A DNA stretch of 52,491 nt from NCBI GenBank assembly GCA_026914155.1, contig JAPPGH010000048.1, positions 1-52,491 on the forward strand, in the 5' to 3' direction. The position numbers and the translations under genes are program-made. Of this stretch, positions 50,807 to 52,491 are shown piece after piece (the stretch's first letter is position 1; each line of letters starts with the position of its first letter). The stretch is from Candidatus Palauibacter rhopaloidicola. Its GTDB lineage: Bacteria; Gemmatimonadota; Gemmatimonadetes; Palauibacterales; Palauibacteraceae. The notes under the pieces are model-generated. The model was not told the origin of the DNA and did not search any database. It saw only the letters and a program-made list of their open reading frames with translations.

Positions 50807-51087
50807 CTCTTCTCGCTGCCGGCACCAGCTCCGCCGCTTGAATCCCGGCCGCGTGCGGCCGACCGGCCCTGGTCCCTTTTCCCCTCGCCGCGCAACGTGC
50901 GGCTCAGGTGCCCCTTCGCTTTCGGGGCTACTAGCGGAGGACAGCGACCCCTCCGCCGGCTCACCGGGGCTCAAGTCCCGGCTCGCGCCCGCTGCCTCGG
51001 CGTCCCGCCTCAGCGAGCTTCCCTCTCCGAGCTGCTCTCCAAGGATGACCATCGCCATCGACTGTGAGCCTGCTGCGCTCGAATCGG
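50774..51087 (-). ncRNA. candidate structured RNA, about 310 nt
   Basis: A sigma-70 promoter (51094-51122) points leftward into a gap of more than 500 bp without a credible gene. Downstream are successive hairpins with perfect stems: CCGGG/CCCGG (50964-50981), GCGGAGG/CCTCCGC (50934-50956), GCCCC/GGGGC (50910-50928), GCCGC/GCGGC (50887-50903) and CGGCCGC/GCGGCCG (50846-50861), ending at the terminator stem. I looked for conserved cores of RNase P RNA, tmRNA, SRP RNA and 6S RNA and found none. A 103-codon frame crosses it but runs through the terminator and resembles nothing. Identity unknown. Confidence 0.5.
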
Positions 51088-51093
51088 ACTACC

Positions 51094-51122
51094 ATGATAG
51101 GGGTCCGTTTCGGCCGTGTCAA
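51094..51122 (-). promoter_or_regulatory. sigma-70 promoter for the candidate RNA
   Basis: Minus-strand TTGACA (51122-51117) and TATCAT (51099-51094) with a 17-bp spacer, the best promoter match seen in the window outside the transposon. Transcription would start near 51087. Confidence 0.65.
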
Positions 51123-51240
51123 GGGGTATTCGGGACGAATTTCGGATGAATTCCCAAATCCGCTCTCGACCGCTCGCAGACCGCGTCGTGGCGAGGCGGA
51201 GACCGTCTCTCGACGGGGCCGCGAGGCCTGAGCCGGCGCC

Positions 51241-52254
51241 TCAGAGGATCCCTTGCATCTCCCGCAGGAAGAGGCGTGCGTCGAGCCAGTAGTTGGGGTA
51301 CGCGCGCCTGACATCCTCGAGCGAGTCCGTGGAAACGAGCACCACGTCGCGGCCCTCCTCCTCGAATGCGAGGTAATCCGCGGAAGCCTCCTCGAGCTCG
51401 TCCCTTTCGTAGGGGATGATGAGGGTCATCCCCTCGGCCGGCCTGCGCTCCAGAAGGAAGTAGTAGGCGCCGATGCGCTTGAACGTGGACATGTTGCGGA
51501 TGAGCTGCCCGTACTCGCGCATGCGCGCCACCACGTTCAGGCGCGTGGCGTACTCCCGCACCTCCCGGTGAAGGGTGGATTCCCGGGACGGCGTGTCGGG
51601 GACAGTCGGACTCCCCTCCTTGAGGGCGAGCGCCGAACTGGCGAGGGCGAAGAAGCGGAGCCACTCCTGTTCCCCCTCGCTGAACTTGAGGGCGTGGTGC
51701 AGGAAGGCTCCGGCGGTTTCCACGGCGGTCGCCCAGGCGTGCTGCAGCCGCGAGCGCATCTGGACCTCGATGACGAGCCCGTTGAAGGCGTCGTCGCTCT
51801 GGTAGCGGTAGATGAGGTGCACCCCGCGGTAGCCGGAAGGCTTGGGACGGTCGATGTAGTCGATGTTGCGGATGAGCTTGTGGCCCAGGTCCAGGGCCAG
51901 GTAGGCGTCGCGCAGTTCCCGCACCTGCTCGATGGTGTGGACCGCGGCCCTGCAGCCGCCCAGGTCCTGCATGCGGGCGAGCTGCATGCGGGGGAAGCGG
52001 CGCAGCTTCGACAGCGTCGACGGCGTGGTCTTGAGCCTCTGGGAGACGACGGCGTCGGCCGCGATGTTCGTGGCCTCGGCGCGCAGCCGGTCATGCAGCG
52101 CGCTCAGCGGGAAGCCGTGGGCGGCTCTCCAGTTGTTGAGCACGCGCATGTCTTCGCGGAGCTCAGGGGACGAGCGGTCCCGGTCGGCGGTAGCGAGCGC
52201 CTTGCCGGCGCGGTTGATGCGCCCGCGCGAGTATCGGGGAGGGGTGCGGTCCAC
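51241..52254 (-). CDS. RelA/SpoT-domain protein (probable alarmone synthetase)
   Basis: About 337 residues from GTG 52254, 11 bp after the lipB stop; the frame continues to 52440 but overlaps lipB. The RelA/SpoT synthetase domain shows RMQDLGGCRAAVHTI, KPSGYRGVHLIYRYQ and the EVQMRSRLQHAWATAVE motif, the core of enzymes that move pyrophosphate from ATP to GDP/GTP. No hydrolase (HD), TGS or ACT domain is present. The C-terminal 120 residues (RLNVVARMREYGQLIRNM onward) form a helical and strand region of unknown role. It could be a housekeeping small synthetase or the toxin of a toxSAS pair, but no antitoxin gene is adjacent. Confidence 0.85.
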   Translation of the reverse strand: MDRTPPRYSRGRINRAGKALATADRDRSSPELREDMRVLNNWRAAHGFPLSALHDRLRAEATNIAADAVVSQRLKTTPSTLSKLRRFPRMQLARMQDLGGCRAAVHTIEQVRELRDAYLALDLGHKLIRNIDYIDRPKPSGYRGVHLIYRYQSDDAFNGLVIEVQMRSRLQHAWATAVETAGAFLHHALKFSEGEQEWLRFFALASSALALKEGSPTVPDTPSRESTLHREVREYATRLNVVARMREYGQLIRNMSTFKRIGAYYFLLERRPAEGMTLIIPYERDELEEASADYLAFEEEGRDVVLVSTDSLEDVRRAYPNYWLDARLFLREMQGIL

Positions 52255-52265
52255 GGCGCTGCGGC

Positions 52266-52491
52266 TCAGGTGCGGGGGACGGGGTTTTCCCTCTGCCCCC
52301 CCGGGATCTCGTGCCGGTCCCGAGGGCCATCGGCCGCCTCTCGCCGCGGGCGATGCACCGGAGAGGCCGCGAACACCTCCGCGAACGCGGACACCACGGC
52401 GTCCTCGACCGCCGCCATCGGCACGGGACCGCCGGTGCATTCGGCGAGCGAGGTGACCTCGCGGCCGCGGATGCCGCAGGGGACGATGTTG
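52266..52491 (-). CDS. lipB: octanoyltransferase LipB, C-terminal end (gene starts outside the window)
   Basis: The last 74 codons of a minus-strand gene, reading NIVPCGIRGREVTSLAEC and VEDAVVSAFAEVFAASP before a Pro/Arg-rich tail. PCGI followed by VTSL is the LipB signature with the catalytic Cys. LipB moves octanoyl groups from acyl carrier protein to lipoate-dependent enzymes. The 5' part lies beyond the window edge. Confidence 0.85.
   Translation of the reverse strand, partial: NIVPCGIRGREVTSLAECTGGPVPMAAVEDAVVSAFAEVFAASPVHRPRREAADGPRDRHEIPGGQRENPVPRT

Noticed and set aside
50747..51058. 103-codon minus-strand frame in the gap after the RNase H-like gene
   Set aside because: It reads through the strong stem-loop and several perfect hairpins, lacks a ribosome site and resembles no protein; a structured RNA explains the region better.

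Overview
The window is GC-rich, densely coded bacterial DNA. Secreted proteins are abundant: lipoproteins with lipoboxes, outer-membrane beta-barrels, a Big2/plant-type leucine-rich-repeat protein and a propeller lipoprotein fused to an anti-sigma-like N-terminus. The DUF5671 gene pair and the style of the malate dehydrogenase and LRR proteins recall Gemmatimonadota, possibly a host- or sponge-associated lineage. The phylum call is inference from gene style, with no marker-gene tree behind it. No rRNA, tRNA or CRISPR was seen.

Region 1 (1-17.2 kb) is an envelope and secreted-metabolism neighbourhood. It begins with the N-terminal part of an ERG4/ERG24-type sterol reductase, then an exported HEAT-like protein, two small lipoproteins and a large outer-membrane protein. 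Next come a secreted phosphodiesterase, a lipoprotein acetamidase and a TetR regulator whose twin palindromic operators face an outer-membrane protein gene. That gene shares its 5' end with the DUF5671 gene behind it. Further on are a VOC protein whose frame has lost its stop, a potassium channel, an HpcH/HpaI-like lipoprotein, an ECF sigma factor with its anti-sigma/propeller partner, and a pRiA4b ORF-3-like protein.

Region 2 (17.2-40.6 kb) is a defence island. A four-unit 23-bp tandem repeat precedes a Gabija pair (OLD nuclease plus UvrD-like helicase), followed by an AT-richer gene of unknown function. On the minus strand lies a long cluster, in transcription order: a NucS-like/DUF5655 nuclease, a GmrSD-like DUF262-HNH-HEPN-DUF4268 protein, a helicase with a DUF3883 nuclease-like end, a DUF1156 DNA methylase and a DUF499 HEPN-ATPase. 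The methylase gene is split by a 2,999-bp IS1595-family transposon with perfect 23-bp ends and an 8-bp target duplication; its cargo is itself a DNA methyltransferase fused to an HNH nuclease. A ParD-like orphan antitoxin and a HigBA toxin-antitoxin pair with a palindromic operator close the island.

Region 3 (40.8-52.5 kb) returns to core functions: an FKBP lipoprotein, the Big2/LRR protein, dCTP deaminase, malate dehydrogenase, moaA-moaE-moaD, an HU/IHF protein, carA, an RNase H-like protein with two catalytic acids replaced, a RelA/SpoT-domain protein and the end of lipB. Between the RNase H and RelA/SpoT genes is a good sigma-70 promoter reading leftward into a run of stable hairpins that ends at a strong stem-loop. 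I read this as an unannotated structured RNA.
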